Notes: generated by a model not told the origin, from the sequence alone. Shown: positions 25,234-35,312, counted from the first letter of the stretch. The stretch: DNA of 64,000 nucleotides from an uncultured Maribacter sp. (GCA_947493885.1 CANLTE010000004.1:476492-540491), one strand, 5' to 3'. A program made the numbers and translations.

Positions 25234-26835
25234 TTACATTTTAACTACTAAAAAATCTTTAGTTAAGGGTTTTAGTCTTTCCATTAGATTTGGAATTAAG
25301 TTTGAACCATATTCTAAATATAATTCAGAAAAATTTTGATTACGCTCTTGTAAAGATTTATTTGGAAAAAGCTCATTTTGAATATCAACCATACGTATAA
25401 CATGGTCCTTTAATTTAATACGCTGTGCTTTTAACAAACGTTTCTCTAAATTTTCTAATCCTTTTAGCTGTTTTACCTCTTGTGCCTTTACCGCTCCAAG
25501 AAAAGAACCATCGGTTTGTTCCGCGATTGCATACAATGCAGAAAAGTGCTCTAGCAACAGTTGTTTTTGTTCGGTAAAATCGATTTCAATATTTGATATC
25601 TCCCGAATTTTTTTATTTATAAAGCTATGCTGATTTAAAAATAAATCTTTTACAGAAAGATTCATTTTATTAAGCTTATCCACTTGCTTTTCCGTTAATA
25701 CTACTGCGGAATTCCGAACCAAAAGCATAGGAAAAGTAACATTCATGGCTTCAAATGTGCTTTTAAGCTCTAACCAGTAAGCAATTTCTCCTCCTCCTCC
25801 AATATAACACAGGTTAGGCAAAATAACCTCTTGATACAAAGGTCTAGCTATTACGTTTGGTGAATAATTTTCTGGATTATTTTCAATATCTTTTTTTAGC
25901 TCTTCTTCAGAAAACTCAATTCCTGTATCATTAACCACATATCTACCTTCTTTTTCAACAATACGCTCACGCACACCATCAGCCAAATAAAAATAGTTAA
26001 TCTCTCTAGGGTTTACTTGTACATTATATGAAGATGAAGCCTCTTTTAATGAACCAATAGTTTCAGATACTTTTGCAAAAGCAGTATTTTCAAAAACATC
26101 TTTCTTTATATAGGTAACCAATTGTTTTTTAAGTTCTGGCGAGTCACCATCAACAATTACCAATCCGAATTCTCCAAATAACACATTCGCTAAATAACGT
26201 GTGGCATCGGTTAAATTTTCGTGATTTAAATATGCGTTTTTAAATAATGTTTTAAGTACTTCCGCATTTTTACCTCCCCCTAATTGAGATTCATAAATTG
26301 CAAACACTTCATCTAAACCATCCAATGAAACTTTTCCTACCGCTCCAGAAACCCTTTTGTTCCATTGAATTTTTTTTCCTCCAAAATTAAAATAGTTTAT
26401 CTCGTCAAAATCATGATCCTCGGTTGCCATCCAATAAACGGGAACAAAATTATACTCAGGGTACCTTTGTTTTAGCTCGTTGGTAAGATTTATGGTTGAA
26501 ATTATTTTGTACAAAAAATACAACGGTCCGGTAAACAGGTTTAATTGATGCCCTGTAACTATGGTGAACGTTTTATCGTCCTTTAACGATTCAATGTTAT
26601 CACCTGTTAAATCATATGTTTGCGTATTCTTGTATTGACGCAATAAAGCCTTAGCAAGCACGGCTCTATTTTGTTTCGGAAAATTTGCCTCCTTTTCCGC
26701 TATTTGGGCCTTGAAATTATCTAAAGAAGGAAAACGATTATAAAAATTACTAATCTGTTTTTTTTCTTCTATATAATCAATTATTAATGTAGAGAAATAA
26801 CCTGTTTCTTTAAAAGGAAGACAATCTATATTCAT
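25234..26835 (-). CDS. bshC: Bacillithiol biosynthesis cysteine-adding enzyme
   Basis: 533 residues matching BshC, which adds Cys to GlcN-malate in bacillithiol synthesis. The core TGHQLNLFTGPLYFLYKIISTI (about 95-115), with its ATP-site-like glycine/His, and VYWMATEDHDFDEINYF, with the acidic cluster, are hallmarks. The C-terminal coiled region is also present. Length is normal. Bacillithiol is the low-molecular-weight thiol of many Bacteroidota. It is transcribed alone; bshA and bshB are not in the window. Confidence 0.95.
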   Translation of the reverse strand: MNIDCLPFKETGYFSTLIIDYIEEKKQISNFYNRFPSLDNFKAQIAEKEANFPKQNRAVLAKALLRQYKNTQTYDLTGDNIESLKDDKTFTIVTGHQLNLFTGPLYFLYKIISTINLTNELKQRYPEYNFVPVYWMATEDHDFDEINYFNFGGKKIQWNKRVSGAVGKVSLDGLDEVFAIYESQLGGGKNAEVLKTLFKNAYLNHENLTDATRYLANVLFGEFGLVIVDGDSPELKKQLVTYIKKDVFENTAFAKVSETIGSLKEASSSYNVQVNPREINYFYLADGVRERIVEKEGRYVVNDTGIEFSEEELKKDIENNPENYSPNVIARPLYQEVILPNLCYIGGGGEIAYWLELKSTFEAMNVTFPMLLVRNSAVVLTEKQVDKLNKMNLSVKDLFLNQHSFINKKIREISNIEIDFTEQKQLLLEHFSALYAIAEQTDGSFLGAVKAQEVKQLKGLENLEKRLLKAQRIKLKDHVIRMVDIQNELFPNKSLQERNQNFSELYLEYGSNLIPNLMERLKPLTKDFLVVKM

Positions 26836-26964
26836 ATATACTTTAAAATGATTGTAAATATAAAACTCTTGTATTTTAGAGTTCCTAAAAATACGTTAAT
26901 TACACGCTTCTACCCCATAGTGACCATCAAAACAAGCACTCGCATTTTTTTAATTTATATTTCA

Positions 26965-26972
26965 TAGATTTG
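26965..26972 (+). promoter_or_regulatory. Likely -7 box of the M14 peptidase gene
   Basis: TAGATTTG fits TAnnTTTG and lies 22 nt before the start codon. No clear -33 TTG. Confidence 0.4.
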
Positions 26973-26994
26973 ATTTGACTAAAAATAACACTGC

Positions 26995-29448
26995 ATGAAA
27001 AAACTAATACTTCTAAGTCTTTTTGTATTTGTAAACCTTTCATTTTCTCAAAAGATTAAATCTCCCTCCGAATTTCTAGGATATGAGTTGGGTTCCCAAT
27101 TTACCAGACATCATGAGGTAGTAGACTATTACAAATATTTAACAAAGACAGCAAGTAGCAATGTTAAACTAACAGAATACGGCAAAACCAACGAACGTAG
27201 ACCTTTACTGCTTGCCTATGTTTCTTCAGAAGAAAATATTAAAAACTTAGAAGCTATTAGGCTAGAACATCTTAAAAATACTAGGGGAGAAAGCAATCCC
27301 AAAACAGCTATAATATGGTTAAGCTACAATGTTCATGGTAATGAAAGTGTAAGTACCGAAGCTTCAATGAAGACCATTTATGAACTGCTAACTACTAAAA
27401 GGGATTACCTAAAAAACACAGTAGTAATTATTGATCCCTGCATTAACCCAGATGGTAGAGACCGGTATGTAAATTGGTACAATCAGTACAAAAATGCGAA
27501 CTATAATATTGACCCAAACAGTATTGAACACCATGAAGATTGGTTGAACGGTAGAAGTAATCATTACATGTTTGATTTAAATAGAGATTGGGCTTGGCTA
27601 ACTCAGGTGGAAAGTCAACAACGCATTAAACAATACAATAAATGGTTACCTCATATACACGTAGACTTTCATGAGCAAGGTGTAGACGAACCGTACTATT
27701 TTGCTCCTGCCTCTGAGCCTTACCATGAAGTAATTACAAAATTTCAGAGAGATTTTCAGGTGACCATTGGTAAAAATCATGCTAAATATTTTGATGCCAA
27801 TGGATGGTTTTACTTCACCAAAGAAGTGTTTGATTTACTATATCCAAGTTATGGAGATACTTACCCAATGTACAATGGAAGCATTGGCATGACATATGAA
27901 CAAGGAGGCAGTGGAAGAGCCGGTCTCGGAATTATAACAAGTATTGGAGACACCTTAACTTTAAAGGATCGTATTGCCCATCATCATACCACAGGAATTT
28001 CCACTGTAGAGATATCATCAAATAACGCTACGGTTTTAAATACGGAATTCAAAAAATTCTTTCAAAATAAAAATCATAAGTATAAGAGTTATGTCTTAGA
28101 TGGAAATAATGATAACATTAGCTTACTGACTCAATTGTTGGACCAGCACGAAATTGAGTACGAATCGGCAGGAAATATTACAGCTAAAGGATTTTTATAC
28201 AGTTCTAGTAAAGCGGGCACTTTGAAAACTTCTGATAACGGAATTGTAATATCAACCAATCAGCCCAAAAGTACATTGATAAAGGTTCTTTTTGAACCCA
28301 GAGCAAAACTTTCCGATTCATTAACGTATGATATTACCGCTTGGTCGCTGCCATACGCATATGGTTTAAAAGCCGTGGCCTCAACATCTCTTATTTTAGG
28401 TTCTGATTATACCAAACCATTAGCCAAAAAGTTGACACTGGATACTAAAGCATATGCATTTATTACAGATTGGAATAGTATGAACGATGCTCGTTTTTTG
28501 GCTGAATTGATTAATGGTAACGTTAAAGTTAGAAAAGCACACAAACCGTTCATATTAGATGGAAAAACCCATAAAAGAGGAAGCTTAATTATCATCAAAG
28601 CTGATAATAAGAATAATAAGACTTTTTTTAAAACCTTGCAAAACGTAGCTGAAAAGCATAATAAAATACTCCACTCAGCATATACTGGCTTTGTTGACAA
28701 TGGAAAAGATTTTGGTTCTAGCTATGTTGATATTGTCCCTGCCGTTAAAGCAGCTGTACTTTCCGGGAACCCTACTTCTACATTACAATTTGGTGAAGTG
28801 TGGCACTATTTTGAGCAGCAATTACATTATCCGTTAGCAGTAATAGACAATAGTTATTTTAAAAACATAGAATTGGGTTTATATGATGTTTTAATATTGC
28901 CAAGTGGATTTAACTACAAAAATTGGCTTGATGAAAAAGGGCTTGCAAAGCTAAAAAAATGGGTAAAACATGGCGGTAAATTAATCGCTATGGGAGGAGC
29001 CATTAAAACGTTATCAAGAGAAAACGGATTTACAATTAAATCTAAGGAAAAAGAAAAGGATACTATTGCCAATTTAAATGCATTTGAATCTAGTGACAGA
29101 GAACTTATTAAAAGTGCTATTACTGGGGCAATATTCAAAACAAAGGTAGATAACACCCACCCTTTAGCTTATGGATATAATCAAAACTATTTTACCCTCA
29201 AACTGGGTGATAGTGCTTATGAATACCTCCAGAACGGAAGTGTTGTTTATTTAGATGAAAACCATAATAAACCCGTATCTGGATTTGCCGGAAGTAACGC
29301 ACAACAAAAAATAAAGTCTAGCTTAATTTTTGGTGTAGAAAATCATGGAGAGGGTCAGGTAATTTACATGGTAGATAATCCCCTGTTTCGAGGTTTCTGG
29401 GAAAGTGGAAAACTATTTTTCGCCAATGCCCTGTTTATGGTTAATTAG
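26995..29448 (+). CDS. Secreted M14-family zinc carboxypeptidase
   Basis: 817 residues with a signal peptide (KKLILLSLFVFVNLSFSQ). The metallocarboxypeptidase zinc site is visible: His114 and Glu117 in NVHGNES, and His226 in HVDFHEQG; the substrate-binding NPDGRDRY and DLNRDW follow the same order as in M14. A Glu in MTYEQGGSG near 302 is a plausible catalytic Glu. The C-terminal half (about 520-790) looks like a class I glutamine-amidotransferase-like domain (YDVLILPSGFNY, GGKLIAMGGA). Substrate unknown. It stands alone, ending 9 nt before the convergent rimO. Confidence 0.92.
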   Translation: MKKLILLSLFVFVNLSFSQKIKSPSEFLGYELGSQFTRHHEVVDYYKYLTKTASSNVKLTEYGKTNERRPLLLAYVSSEENIKNLEAIRLEHLKNTRGESNPKTAIIWLSYNVHGNESVSTEASMKTIYELLTTKRDYLKNTVVIIDPCINPDGRDRYVNWYNQYKNANYNIDPNSIEHHEDWLNGRSNHYMFDLNRDWAWLTQVESQQRIKQYNKWLPHIHVDFHEQGVDEPYYFAPASEPYHEVITKFQRDFQVTIGKNHAKYFDANGWFYFTKEVFDLLYPSYGDTYPMYNGSIGMTYEQGGSGRAGLGIITSIGDTLTLKDRIAHHHTTGISTVEISSNNATVLNTEFKKFFQNKNHKYKSYVLDGNNDNISLLTQLLDQHEIEYESAGNITAKGFLYSSSKAGTLKTSDNGIVISTNQPKSTLIKVLFEPRAKLSDSLTYDITAWSLPYAYGLKAVASTSLILGSDYTKPLAKKLTLDTKAYAFITDWNSMNDARFLAELINGNVKVRKAHKPFILDGKTHKRGSLIIIKADNKNNKTFFKTLQNVAEKHNKILHSAYTGFVDNGKDFGSSYVDIVPAVKAAVLSGNPTSTLQFGEVWHYFEQQLHYPLAVIDNSYFKNIELGLYDVLILPSGFNYKNWLDEKGLAKLKKWVKHGGKLIAMGGAIKTLSRENGFTIKSKEKEKDTIANLNAFESSDRELIKSAITGAIFKTKVDNTHPLAYGYNQNYFTLKLGDSAYEYLQNGSVVYLDENHNKPVSGFAGSNAQQKIKSSLIFGVENHGEGQVIYMVDNPLFRGFWESGKLFFANALFMVN

Positions 29449-29457
29449 ATTAAATTA

Positions 29458-30762
29458 CTAATCAATAGGCTCTCCATACAAATCAAAATCTGCTGCTTCG
29501 TTAATTTTAATTGTAGCAAATTCCCCTTGCTTTAGATAATATTTAGCAGCATCAATCAGCACCTCATTATCTACATCGGGAGAGTCAAATTCCGTACGCC
29601 CCACAAAATAATTGCCTTCTTTACGGTCAATAATACATTTGAACGTTTTTCCGATTTTTTCTTGATTCAGTTCCCATGAAATTTGAGATTGCAATTCCAT
29701 AATTTCATTGGCGCGCTCTTGCTTTACCTCCTCTGGAACATCATCAACCAAATTATAAGCATGTGTATTTTCTTCATGACTATAGGTAAAACATCCTAAG
29801 CGCTCAAAACGCATTGCTTCTACCCAGCTTTTAAGTACCTGGAAATCTTCCTCGGTCTCACCTGGATACCCTACAATTAGCGTAGTTCTAATGGTCATAT
29901 TGGGCACAGCAGACCTAAAATCTTTAATTAATTGCGTAGTCTTAGCCTGTGTTGTTCCACGACGCATACTTTTTAAAATAGTATCCGAAATATGCTGAAG
30001 CGGTATATCTAAATAATTACATACCTTAGGCTCCTCACGCATTACTTCTAAAACATCCATAGGAAAACCAGTTGGAAAAGCATAATGCAAACGAATCCAC
30101 TCTACTCCATCTACTTTAACCAGCTCTCTTAAAAGCTCAGCAAGATTTCTTTTTTTATATAGGTCCAGTCCGTAATATGTAAGATCCTGCGCTATTAAAA
30201 CAAGTTCTTTTACTCCATTAGCAGCAAGCTTTTTTGCTTCAATGACCAGCTCCTCAATGGGTTTACTTTTATGCTTACCACGCATCAAAGGAATAGCGCA
30301 AAATGAACACGGCCTGTCGCAGCCTTCTGCAATTTTTAAAAAAGCATAATTTTTAGGTGTTGTAGTTAGACGCTCACCTATCAATTCGTGTTTATAATCT
30401 GCCTCCAAGGCCTTTAATAAGCTTGGTAGTTGACTGGTTCCAAAGTATTCATCCACGTTCGGAATTTCCTTTTGTAAATCTGGTTTATATCGCTCACTTA
30501 AACAACCCGTTACGAAAACTTTATCAATCTCACCTTCATTTTTCTTTTCAACATACTCCAAAATTGTATTTACACTCTCCTCCTTTGCATTATCAATAAA
30601 GCCACAAGTATTTATTACAACAATGTTTCCTTCTTCCTCATGAACCACCTCTTTATTATTAGCACGAAGCTGCCCCATCAACACTTCTGAGTCGTAAACA
30701 TTTTTAGAACACCCGAGTGTTACCACGTTGATTTTATTCTTTTTAAGTGATTTTGTTCTCAT
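29458..30762 (-). CDS. rimO: Ribosomal protein uS12 methylthiotransferase
   Basis: 434 residues. RimO adds a methylthio group to Asp of S12 using two Fe-S clusters. Visible: MTTase N-domain with Cys in VTLGCSKNVYDSE, NTCGFID and VTGCLSER; radical-SAM CDRPCSFC (CxxxCxxC); and a C-terminal TRAM domain (KIGKTFKCIIDRKEGNYFVGRTEFDSP). The first codon in the open frame is a TTG at 30771; the ATG at 30762 is preferred. Its -7 box ends 6 nt upstream, so the message may be leaderless. Confidence 0.97.
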   Translation of the reverse strand: MRTKSLKKNKINVVTLGCSKNVYDSEVLMGQLRANNKEVVHEEEGNIVVINTCGFIDNAKEESVNTILEYVEKKNEGEIDKVFVTGCLSERYKPDLQKEIPNVDEYFGTSQLPSLLKALEADYKHELIGERLTTTPKNYAFLKIAEGCDRPCSFCAIPLMRGKHKSKPIEELVIEAKKLAANGVKELVLIAQDLTYYGLDLYKKRNLAELLRELVKVDGVEWIRLHYAFPTGFPMDVLEVMREEPKVCNYLDIPLQHISDTILKSMRRGTTQAKTTQLIKDFRSAVPNMTIRTTLIVGYPGETEEDFQVLKSWVEAMRFERLGCFTYSHEENTHAYNLVDDVPEEVKQERANEIMELQSQISWELNQEKIGKTFKCIIDRKEGNYFVGRTEFDSPDVDNEVLIDAAKYYLKQGEFATIKINEAADFDLYGEPID

Positions 30763-30768
30763 AGCTTG

Positions 30769-30776
30769 CAAAAATA
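30769..30776 (-). promoter_or_regulatory. -7 promoter box of rimO
   Basis: TATTTTTG (minus strand) fits TAnnTTTG and lies 6 nt upstream of the rimO ATG at 30762. Confidence 0.5.
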
Positions 30777-30874
30777 CAACAAGAGTAACTAACTAGACTA
30801 TTTAAATACGTTTTCTTAAACCAACTCGTTAAACCATTAGTGCTAAAAGTTATCTAAATACAAAATAAATTAAC

Positions 30875-31975
30875 ATGACAAAATCACGTATTTTAATTTA
30901 CTTTTTTATGTTGCTGTTTTTTATTTCTTGCTCAAAAAATGAAGAAAACACAACTGAAGAAATCGTACCTGCACCAACATCTATATTTTTTCCAGAAAAC
31001 AACACCAGTAATTGGGAAACCGTTACGCCTCAACAGTTAAATTGGAACGAAAACAAACTCGAAGATTTATATACATATTTAAAAGACACAAACTCAAAAG
31101 GATTCATTGTTCTTAAAAATGGTAGAATAGTTATTGAAAAATATTTCAATAATCATTCTCAAAATACCACATGGGCATGGAACTCGGCAGCAAAAACGTT
31201 AACAGCCGCAACAGTTGGTATTGCGCAAGATGAAAACTTTTTAAGCATTAACAATAAGACCTCCGACTATTTAGGAAACGAATGGACATCTTTTGAACCA
31301 AATAAACAAGACATTATTACTGTAAAAAACCATCTAACAATGACCACCGGACTTGTAGATTATGTGGGGAATTTTATAAAATGGACATGTACCTCTCCTA
31401 TTTGTTTGGAGTATGAAACTGACGCTGGAAATAGATGGGCATACCACCAAGGAGCATATTCCTTATTAAAAGATATTGTTACCCAAGCGACAGGAACCGA
31501 TTTTAATGATTATTTCTACACTAAAATTCAAGATAAAATTGGAATGAATGGCACATGGAATAAGCAAACTTTACTCACTCTATATTATAGTGATACCAGA
31601 AGTATGGCCCGCTGGGGCTTATTAATGCTTAATAAGGGTGTTTGGGAGAATACTCCTGTTATTAGTGAGTCTTTTTTTAATGAAATGATTACCACCTCCC
31701 AGAACATAAACCCATCATACGGATATTTGTGGTGGCTGAATGGAAAAGGCAGTTTTTTAAATACAACAAGTCAGGCAACCTTTACAGGAAATTTAGTTCC
31801 AGAGGCACCACTTGATATGTTTGCTGCACTTGGAGCAAATGACCAAAAAATATACGTTGTCCCAAGTATGGATTTAGTTATAATTAGAACAGGAGAAAGT
31901 GCTGGAGAAATGCAGTTAGGCTTATCTAGTTTTGATAATGAGCTATGGAAAAAAATAAATGCGGTTATTAACTAA
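30875..31975 (+). CDS. Serine hydrolase, beta-lactamase/class C-like lipoprotein
   Basis: 366 residues. Lipobox Cys in LLFFISC, then a beta-lactamase-related serine hydrolase fold: the SxxK nucleophile is in AWNSAAKTLTA (Ser-Ala-Ala-Lys), the second motif is probably WAYHQGAYSLL, and YGYLWWLNGKG is near the C-terminus. Class C/esterase-like members cleave peptides or esters at the cell surface; which one is not known. It stands alone and converges on ftsY. Confidence 0.88.
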   Translation: MTKSRILIYFFMLLFFISCSKNEENTTEEIVPAPTSIFFPENNTSNWETVTPQQLNWNENKLEDLYTYLKDTNSKGFIVLKNGRIVIEKYFNNHSQNTTWAWNSAAKTLTAATVGIAQDENFLSINNKTSDYLGNEWTSFEPNKQDIITVKNHLTMTTGLVDYVGNFIKWTCTSPICLEYETDAGNRWAYHQGAYSLLKDIVTQATGTDFNDYFYTKIQDKIGMNGTWNKQTLLTLYYSDTRSMARWGLLMLNKGVWENTPVISESFFNEMITTSQNINPSYGYLWWLNGKGSFLNTTSQATFTGNLVPEAPLDMFAALGANDQKIYVVPSMDLVIIRTGESAGEMQLGLSSFDNELWKKINAVIN

Positions 31976-32010
31976 TCGCATTTATCTAACTATTAATATG
32001 TTAAAAAAGT

Positions 32011-32973
32011 CTATTTACCTAGTTTAAAAAACGAATCCACAAACTCATATTTATTAAACACCTGCAGATCTTCTATTCCTTCACCCACTCCTATATATTT
32101 CACAGGAATTTTAAATTGGTCTGAAATTCCAATAACAACACCACCTTTTGCAGTACCATCCAATTTGGTAACTGCCAACGAAGTCACTTCAGTAGCCTTT
32201 GTAAATTGCTTGGCCTGCTCAAAAGCATTCTGCCCTGTAGAACCATCTAAAACAAGTAGAACGTCATGAGGTGTATCATCAACCACTTTTTGCATAACCC
32301 GCTTTACTTTAGTTAGCTCATTCATGAGATTAACTTTATTGTGCAATCTTCCAGCGGTATCAATAATAACAACATCGGCATCCTGAGTTACGGCTGAACT
32401 CAGCGTATCAAAAGCAACAGAAGCAGGGTCACTACCCATACTTTGTTTTACAATAGGAACATCCACCCTATCCGCCCAAACTTGCAATTGATCAATTGCA
32501 GCTGCCCTAAAAGTGTCTGCCGCACCTAAAACTACTTTTAGCCCTTGTTTTTTGAATTGATGAGCAAGTTTACCAATAGTTGTAGTTTTACCTACCCCGT
32601 TAACACCTACTACCATTAATACATAGGGCTTTTTATCCTTAGGAATTGTGTAATCTTCTTCTTCACCAACATGTGTCTCAGAAAGTAACCCAGCGATTTC
32701 TTCTCTTAAAATAGCATCTAACTCCTCCGTGCCCATATATTTATCTTTGGATACACGAGCCTCAATACGATTAATAATTTTTAAAGTGGTTTCTACACCA
32801 ACATCTGAAGAAACCAATACCTCTTCTAAATTATCTAAGACATCGTCATCTACCTTGGACTTACCAGCAACAGCCTTACTAAGTTTTGAAAAAAAGCTAG
32901 TTTTACTTTTTTCCAAACCTTTATCTAAGGTTTCCTTTTTTTGAGAGGAAAATATTTTTTTGAATAAACTCAT
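32011..32973 (-). CDS. ftsY: Signal recognition particle receptor FtsY
   Basis: 320 residues. The N-terminal helical N domain (about 20-100) is followed by the SRP GTPase G domain with GVNGVGKTTTIGKLA (P-loop, about 123-137), DTFRAAA, DTAGRLH, TKLDGTAKGG and the closing GVGEGIEDL. FtsY docks ribosome-SRP complexes at the membrane. The N-terminal acidic A domain is short, as in Bacteroidota. It lies downstream of a terminator that ends the rpmB-rpmG-DUF4295 operon, so it likely has its own promoter. Confidence 0.98.
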   Translation of the reverse strand: MSLFKKIFSSQKKETLDKGLEKSKTSFFSKLSKAVAGKSKVDDDVLDNLEEVLVSSDVGVETTLKIINRIEARVSKDKYMGTEELDAILREEIAGLLSETHVGEEEDYTIPKDKKPYVLMVVGVNGVGKTTTIGKLAHQFKKQGLKVVLGAADTFRAAAIDQLQVWADRVDVPIVKQSMGSDPASVAFDTLSSAVTQDADVVIIDTAGRLHNKVNLMNELTKVKRVMQKVVDDTPHDVLLVLDGSTGQNAFEQAKQFTKATEVTSLAVTKLDGTAKGGVVIGISDQFKIPVKYIGVGEGIEDLQVFNKYEFVDSFFKLGK

Positions 32974-33008
32974 ACCTTATAAAAATCAATTTTTCAAATA
33001 TAAAAATT

Positions 33009-33038
33009 AAAAAGCCCCTTTCATATGAAAGGGGCTTT
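33009..33038 (-). terminator. Terminator of the rpmB-rpmG operon
   Basis: A perfect 28-bp palindrome at 33011-33038: AAAGCCCCTTTCAT followed by ATGAAAGGGGCTTT, with T-rich sequence on the minus-strand side. It lies between the DUF4295 stop (33061) and the ftsY start (32973). Confidence 0.88.
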
Positions 33039-33060
33039 AAAAACAATATGAAATTGTTTC

Positions 33061-33213
33061 TTATTTTTTAGCAATCCATTCGCTCACCAATTCTGGAGCC
33101 ATAACAGATTCCACAAACGTATAAGCACCACTTTTAGGTGACTTAACCATTTTAATTGCTTTTGTTAATCTTTTAGAGCTTGTCTGTAAACTTGCTACCG
33201 TTTTCTTTGCCAT
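33061..33213 (-). CDS. DUF4295 small basic ribosome-associated-type protein
   Basis: A 50-residue protein: ATG at 33213, stop TAA at 33061-33063. The sequence is rich in Lys and Ser, with a conserved KMVKSPKSGAYTFVESVMAP core, which is DUF4295. It follows rpmG by 6 nt and rpmB in the same operon, a conserved Bacteroidota arrangement that suggests a ribosome-linked role (inference from context). Confidence 0.92.
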   Translation of the reverse strand: MAKKTVASLQTSSKRLTKAIKMVKSPKSGAYTFVESVMAPELVSEWIAKK

Positions 33214-33219
33214 GACTTA

Positions 33220-33402
33220 TTATTTTATCTCTTTATGAACTGTCATTCTCTTCAAAATAGGATTGAATTTTTTAATTTCCATCCTTTCTGGAGTGTTTTT
33301 CTTATTCTTAGTCGTAATGTACCTTGAAGTTCCTGGCTGACCAGACTCTTTATGCTCTGTACACTCCAATATAACCTGAATTCTATTTCCTTTCTTTGCC
33401 AT
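33220..33402 (-). CDS. rpmG: Ribosomal protein bL33
   Basis: 60 residues. Basic N-terminus [17 protein letters not shown], then [23 protein letters not shown], the standard bL33 pattern. Only one Cys is present (ECTEH), so it is a zinc-free (C-minus) type. Middle gene of rpmB-rpmG-DUF4295. Confidence 0.97.
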   Translation of the reverse strand: MAKKGNRIQVILECTEHKESGQPGTSRYITTKNKKNTPERMEIKKFNPILKRMTVHKEIK

Positions 33403-33420
33403 TGTGTCTAATTTTTAGGA

Positions 33421-33657
33421 TTACTTTACTAACCCATTTAATTTTGCGTCTTTTAAAACAGCTGAAATACCTTTTTTATTGATAATTTTCAATGCCTTAG
33501 CAGATACCTTCATAGTCACCCAACGGTCTTCTTCAGGAATGTAAAACCTTTTCTTAGATAGATTCACATCGAATCTTCTTCTTGTTTTATTTATAGAGAA
33601 AGATACGTTGTTTCCAAACATAGCTCTCTTACCAGTAACTTCACAAACTTTCGACAT
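33421..33657 (-). CDS. rpmB: Ribosomal protein bL28
   Basis: 78 residues: VCEVTGKRAMFGNNVSFSINKTRRRF at the N-terminus and ALKIINKKGI near the end are typical bL28. First gene of the rpmB-rpmG-DUF4295 operon, with its own promoter at 33687-33717 and a leader of about 25 nt. Confidence 0.97.
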   Translation of the reverse strand: MSKVCEVTGKRAMFGNNVSFSINKTRRRFDVNLSKKRFYIPEEDRWVTMKVSAKALKIINKKGISAVLKDAKLNGLVK

Positions 33658-33686
33658 TGCGTTCGATTTTTCTTTTAAACAGGGTG

Positions 33687-33717
33687 CAAATTTATGTCAT
33701 TTTTATCAGTCGAACAA
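33687..33717 (-). promoter_or_regulatory. Promoter of rpmB-rpmG-DUF4295
   Basis: On the minus strand a TTG (33715-33717) is followed after 20 nt by TAAATTTG (33687-33694), matching the Bacteroidota pattern TTG-N19-20-TAnnTTTG. The rpmB ATG is 29 nt downstream of the box. Confidence 0.65.
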
Positions 33718-33726
33718 AATTCTTTT

Positions 33727-34974
33727 TCACAATTTTGAAATTTCTTTCTGAATCATCTCAAAAGCTTTATTCACAGCCTTTTGCACAACCATATTTCTAA
33801 AATTTCCCATAGCGAATTTTTCCGAATACACTTTATCAGGAGTTGCAATTGCTATACAAACCGTTCCAACATCAACATTTGAATCTCCTTTTAAGGGCCC
33901 AGCATTACCTGTGGTGGCAATAGCATAATCTGATTTCATCATCTTTTTTACGCCAAGAGCCATTTGTTTTGCTATAACTTCACTAACCACAGAATGCTCT
34001 TTAATATCTGTTTCAGAAACTCCCAGAACATCAATTTTAGTCTGGGTTTCATAACTAACTACTCCACCTTTAAAATAAACCGAAGCTCCTGGCATAGCCG
34101 TAATTTTCCCTGCAATTTTACCGCCTGTACAACTTTCCGCAACAGCCAATGATATTTTTTTTTCACTAAAAAGTTTTGCTACAACCTCCTCTAAAGTTTC
34201 CTCTCCTTCTACTCCAAATATAATATCACCTATTAATTCATATAACTTCTTAGATTCATTTTCAATGGTATTATTTAATTCGCTTAAATCTGCTCCCTTT
34301 GCTGTAAGTCGCAAGCGTACTTTTCCCATTTGCGGCAAATAGGCTAAACTTATAAAATTGGGTAGGGCATTTTCCCAATCTTCAATTTTTTCAGAAAGTG
34401 CACTTTCACCTAACCCATAAGTTAAAAAGGTTTTGTGTACAATATGCGGTCTATTAAATTGAGAAATTATTTGTGGAACAACCTCATTTGTAATTAAATG
34501 TTTCATCTCTGAAGGAACCCCTGGCAACGAAACAAAAACTGTTTCTTTATTTTTAATCCACATTCCAGGAGCTGTTCCAATGGCATTATGTAAAACGACT
34601 GCTTTAGATGGCACTAAGGCTTGTTTTCTATTAATTTCGGTGATTTCTACTTTTCCAAAACTTGCAAACAACGTTTTTAAGTGCTTCAAGGTTTTAATAT
34701 CTTCAACTAAGTTATCCTTAAAAAATTCACACAATGTATGTTTGGTGATATCGTCTTTAGTAGGACCAAGCCCTCCAGTTATTATAACAATATCCACGCT
34801 GGCATTTGCATTTGCAAGCGCCTGTAATATTTGTTTTTTATTATCTTGAATAGAAGTGATTTGATGAACAGAAACTCCTATCTTATTAAATTCTTTTGCA
34901 ATAAAGGCAGAGTTGGTATCTACAATTTGCCCGATAAGAATTTCATCACCAATGGTAATGATTTCAGCTAACAT
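33727..34974 (-). CDS. cinA: CinA-family protein
   Basis: 415 residues with two halves: an MoCF-like N-terminal domain (EIITIGDEILIGQIVDTN, TGGLGPTKDD) and a C-terminal amidase domain (VAESCTGGKIAGKIT, TGNAGP). In bacteria CinA acts on ADP-ribose and/or nicotinamide mononucleotide. The start ATG overlaps the preceding Hpt stop as TAATG, so it is translationally coupled at the end of the five-gene operon. Confidence 0.95.
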   Translation of the reverse strand: MLAEIITIGDEILIGQIVDTNSAFIAKEFNKIGVSVHQITSIQDNKKQILQALANANASVDIVIITGGLGPTKDDITKHTLCEFFKDNLVEDIKTLKHLKTLFASFGKVEITEINRKQALVPSKAVVLHNAIGTAPGMWIKNKETVFVSLPGVPSEMKHLITNEVVPQIISQFNRPHIVHKTFLTYGLGESALSEKIEDWENALPNFISLAYLPQMGKVRLRLTAKGADLSELNNTIENESKKLYELIGDIIFGVEGEETLEEVVAKLFSEKKISLAVAESCTGGKIAGKITAMPGASVYFKGGVVSYETQTKIDVLGVSETDIKEHSVVSEVIAKQMALGVKKMMKSDYAIATTGNAGPLKGDSNVDVGTVCIAIATPDKVYSEKFAMGNFRNMVVQKAVNKAFEMIQKEISKL

Positions 34975-35312
34975 TATAGGTCGAAATCTTTTTTAAGCTC
35001 AGAAATTACCTGGTGAATATCTGTTTTTAAAACTGGAAAAACAGCTGCAATTTCTTCAATTTTAGCCTCAGATTTGGCTAAAGTTTCCATTTCCAAAGCT
35101 CTAGCTTTACTTTGTTCCATACCAAGTAAGTCTACGTTTGGCTTTATTTTATGTGCAAGCATGTACACTTGCTTGTGATCTTTGGTATTTAAAGCTGATT
35201 CCAACCCTTCCAAATCACCTGGTACTTCTTCTAAAAAAACTGAAATAACCGATTTGATGAAATCCTCATCCCCCTCCGCCATTTCATTAATTTTATCTAA
35301 ATTATATATCAT
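34974..35312 (-). CDS. Histidine-phosphotransfer (Hpt) domain protein
   Basis: 112-residue four-helix Hpt protein. The phosphorylatable His is His54 in YMLAHKIKPNVDLLGM, the usual HxxK context. It has no attached kinase, so it is a free phosphorelay intermediate; its partner is not in the window. The start and stop both overlap neighbours by one base (TAATG), so it is embedded between the FAH-family and cinA genes. Confidence 0.9.
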   Translation of the reverse strand: MIYNLDKINEMAEGDEDFIKSVISVFLEEVPGDLEGLESALNTKDHKQVYMLAHKIKPNVDLLGMEQSKARALEMETLAKSEAKIEEIAAVFPVLKTDIHQVISELKKDFDL